Shown here one piece after another: positions 63,010 through 64,000 of a DNA stretch of 64,000 nt (position 1 is its first letter; each line of letters starts with the position of its first letter). The notes under the pieces were generated by a model, which did not search any database, was not told where the DNA came from, and saw only the letters and a list, made by a program, of their open reading frames with translations. This DNA comes from Ridgeia piscesae. Taxonomy: Eukaryota > Annelida > Polychaeta > Sabellida > Siboglinidae. Position numbers and translations under genes: made by a program. The stretch is from contig JAODUO010000869.1 of the NCBI GenBank assembly GCA_025642075.2, forward strand, positions 67,501 to 131,500, read 5' to 3'.

Positions 63010-64000
63010 ACTGAGATTATAACGACGTAATACCGTGTGTTCCACCCTTATGTTGCCCCCAAGCGGAAAGAGCGCCCCTGGTGGGTGGGTGATGAACCTG
63101 TGGTCCCCCTGGCGGGTAGGAGATGAACTAGTGTTGTCTAGATTCGTGCGTCTATTTTTAAATTGAACAGTGCCCCTGGCGGGTAGGTGGATGGAGGATG
63201 AACCGGTGGCGCTCCTTTCAGATAGGTCGTGAAGTAGTACGGTTTAAATTCACGCGTCTTATTTTTGGCGGGTAGGATATGGACAAGTGGCGCCTCCTTG
63301 TAGCCTAATACTCCCATAATTCTCTTATCAAAAGGTCAAGAGGCGCTCCTGGAGGATATGTCATCTACTAAACAATTGTATATAGGTCAAACGTAAAGGC
63401 CAAAAGTCAACGTTAAGCTCAAATGTCATCATCACGTTTGGCACGTAGGGCACTTTCGTCACGTTTTTCACGTAGGCCACCAATACATCATTGTGCATGC
63501 GCAATGATATAATTTTCTATCTATCACTATGCAATATTAAAACAGTGGGCTAATTCAACTGGAGCGGAGGAAGGTAAAAGGTTATAAAATATTGTGTTTT
63601 ATTTCCAAACTATGTTAAACAGGTCTTAACGCAGCTCCCTAGGCAGCGTCCACGCTCCTGGTAGTTAGCTGTGGTTGAAGCTACCATTTTCCGAGAAGTA
63701 ATTTTTTGCACGTGAAAGGAATCGTCCTTTTTATGGAAGTTTCGTTTTGCACGTGACAGGAGCCCTAATTTTGGCAGAATTATTATACGAATGTGGTCTG
63801 AAATGAAAACATTCATCTTTCTATTTGGTTCATCTCCTATCCACTTACCTGCCAGGGGGCACTGTTCACTTTTTAAAATAAGAAAGACGAATTTAGATCG
63901 TACTAGTTTACTATCTATCCGGCGGGGCGCCACCGGTTTAACTCCTATCCCCCGGATTCGTCAACTATCCGACAGGGCCGCCCTACCCGCGAAGGGGCGC
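63010..64000. repeat. Minisatellite units in two orientations, next to the viral-like cluster
   Basis: Units with CCTGGCGGGTAGG, GATGAACTAG and TTCGTGCGTCT-like blocks occur on the plus strand at about 63,050-63,350 and in reverse complement at about 63,830-64,000. Between them lies GGAGCGGAGGAAGG (about 63,560), also seen in the solitary end at 16,060-16,185. The same unit type fills the TIR element at 32,262-32,932. This could be the inverted terminal region of the viral-like element. The window ends within it. Confidence 0.5.

Overview
The window is eukaryotic, from an animal genome and most likely a marine invertebrate. The grounds are spliced exons with GT/AG borders, very long dinucleotide and tetranucleotide arrays, tRNA-derived SINEs, CR1-like and RTE-like LINEs, cut-and-paste transposon remnants, and a decayed Polinton/adintovirus-type insertion. 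I could not settle the phylum. Most long open frames are translations of simple repeats and carry no gene.

Left half (about 8.6-31.7 kb, minus strand): this holds the one convincing host gene, a divergent pantothenate-kinase-like gene. Seven coding exons can be placed: 31,663-31,582; 26,469-26,399; 25,827-25,643; 18,909-18,683; 17,441-17,346; 9,925-9,757; 8,817-8,621. The start codon has a good context and an in-frame upstream stop, and a perfect NRF-1-type palindrome lies about 220 bp upstream. The last coding exon was not found and probably lies left of the window. Conserved glycines and the likely catalytic Glu position look eroded, so the product may be a pseudoenzyme. One exon junction (3/4) does not keep phase, so a short exon may be missing. 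The introns (0.6-7.4 kb) are filled with SINEs, LINE pieces, a 2.2-kb inverted-repeat element and large microsatellites.

Far left (1-8.6 kb): an inverted pair of small elements carrying pentanucleotide arrays, two halves of a dispersed uncharacterised gene family in permuted order, degenerate tandem repeats, and a SINE.

Middle (32-52 kb): a small element with terminal inverted repeats and internal minisatellite units, about 480 bp of nearly pure GT, a 5.4-kb DNA-transposon-like unit (36.39-41.80 kb) containing a CR1-like LINE (37.4-40.5 kb), a second CR1-like LINE on the minus strand, a hAT-like remnant (47.1-48.4 kb), LINE fragments and a microsatellite-cored hairpin.

Right (52.8-64 kb): a recent tandem duplication, a long broken RTE-like LINE, more microsatellites, and at 59.8-63.0 kb a compact, heavily mutated Polinton/adintovirus-type gene cluster in one orientation: DNA polymerase B C-terminus, packaging-type ATPase, small basic proteins, a virion-core-like protein, a capsid fragment and an adenain-like protease. 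The sequence after it (63.0-64.0 kb) has the same minisatellite units as the terminal-inverted-repeat element at 32.3 kb, which may link that small element to the viral element.
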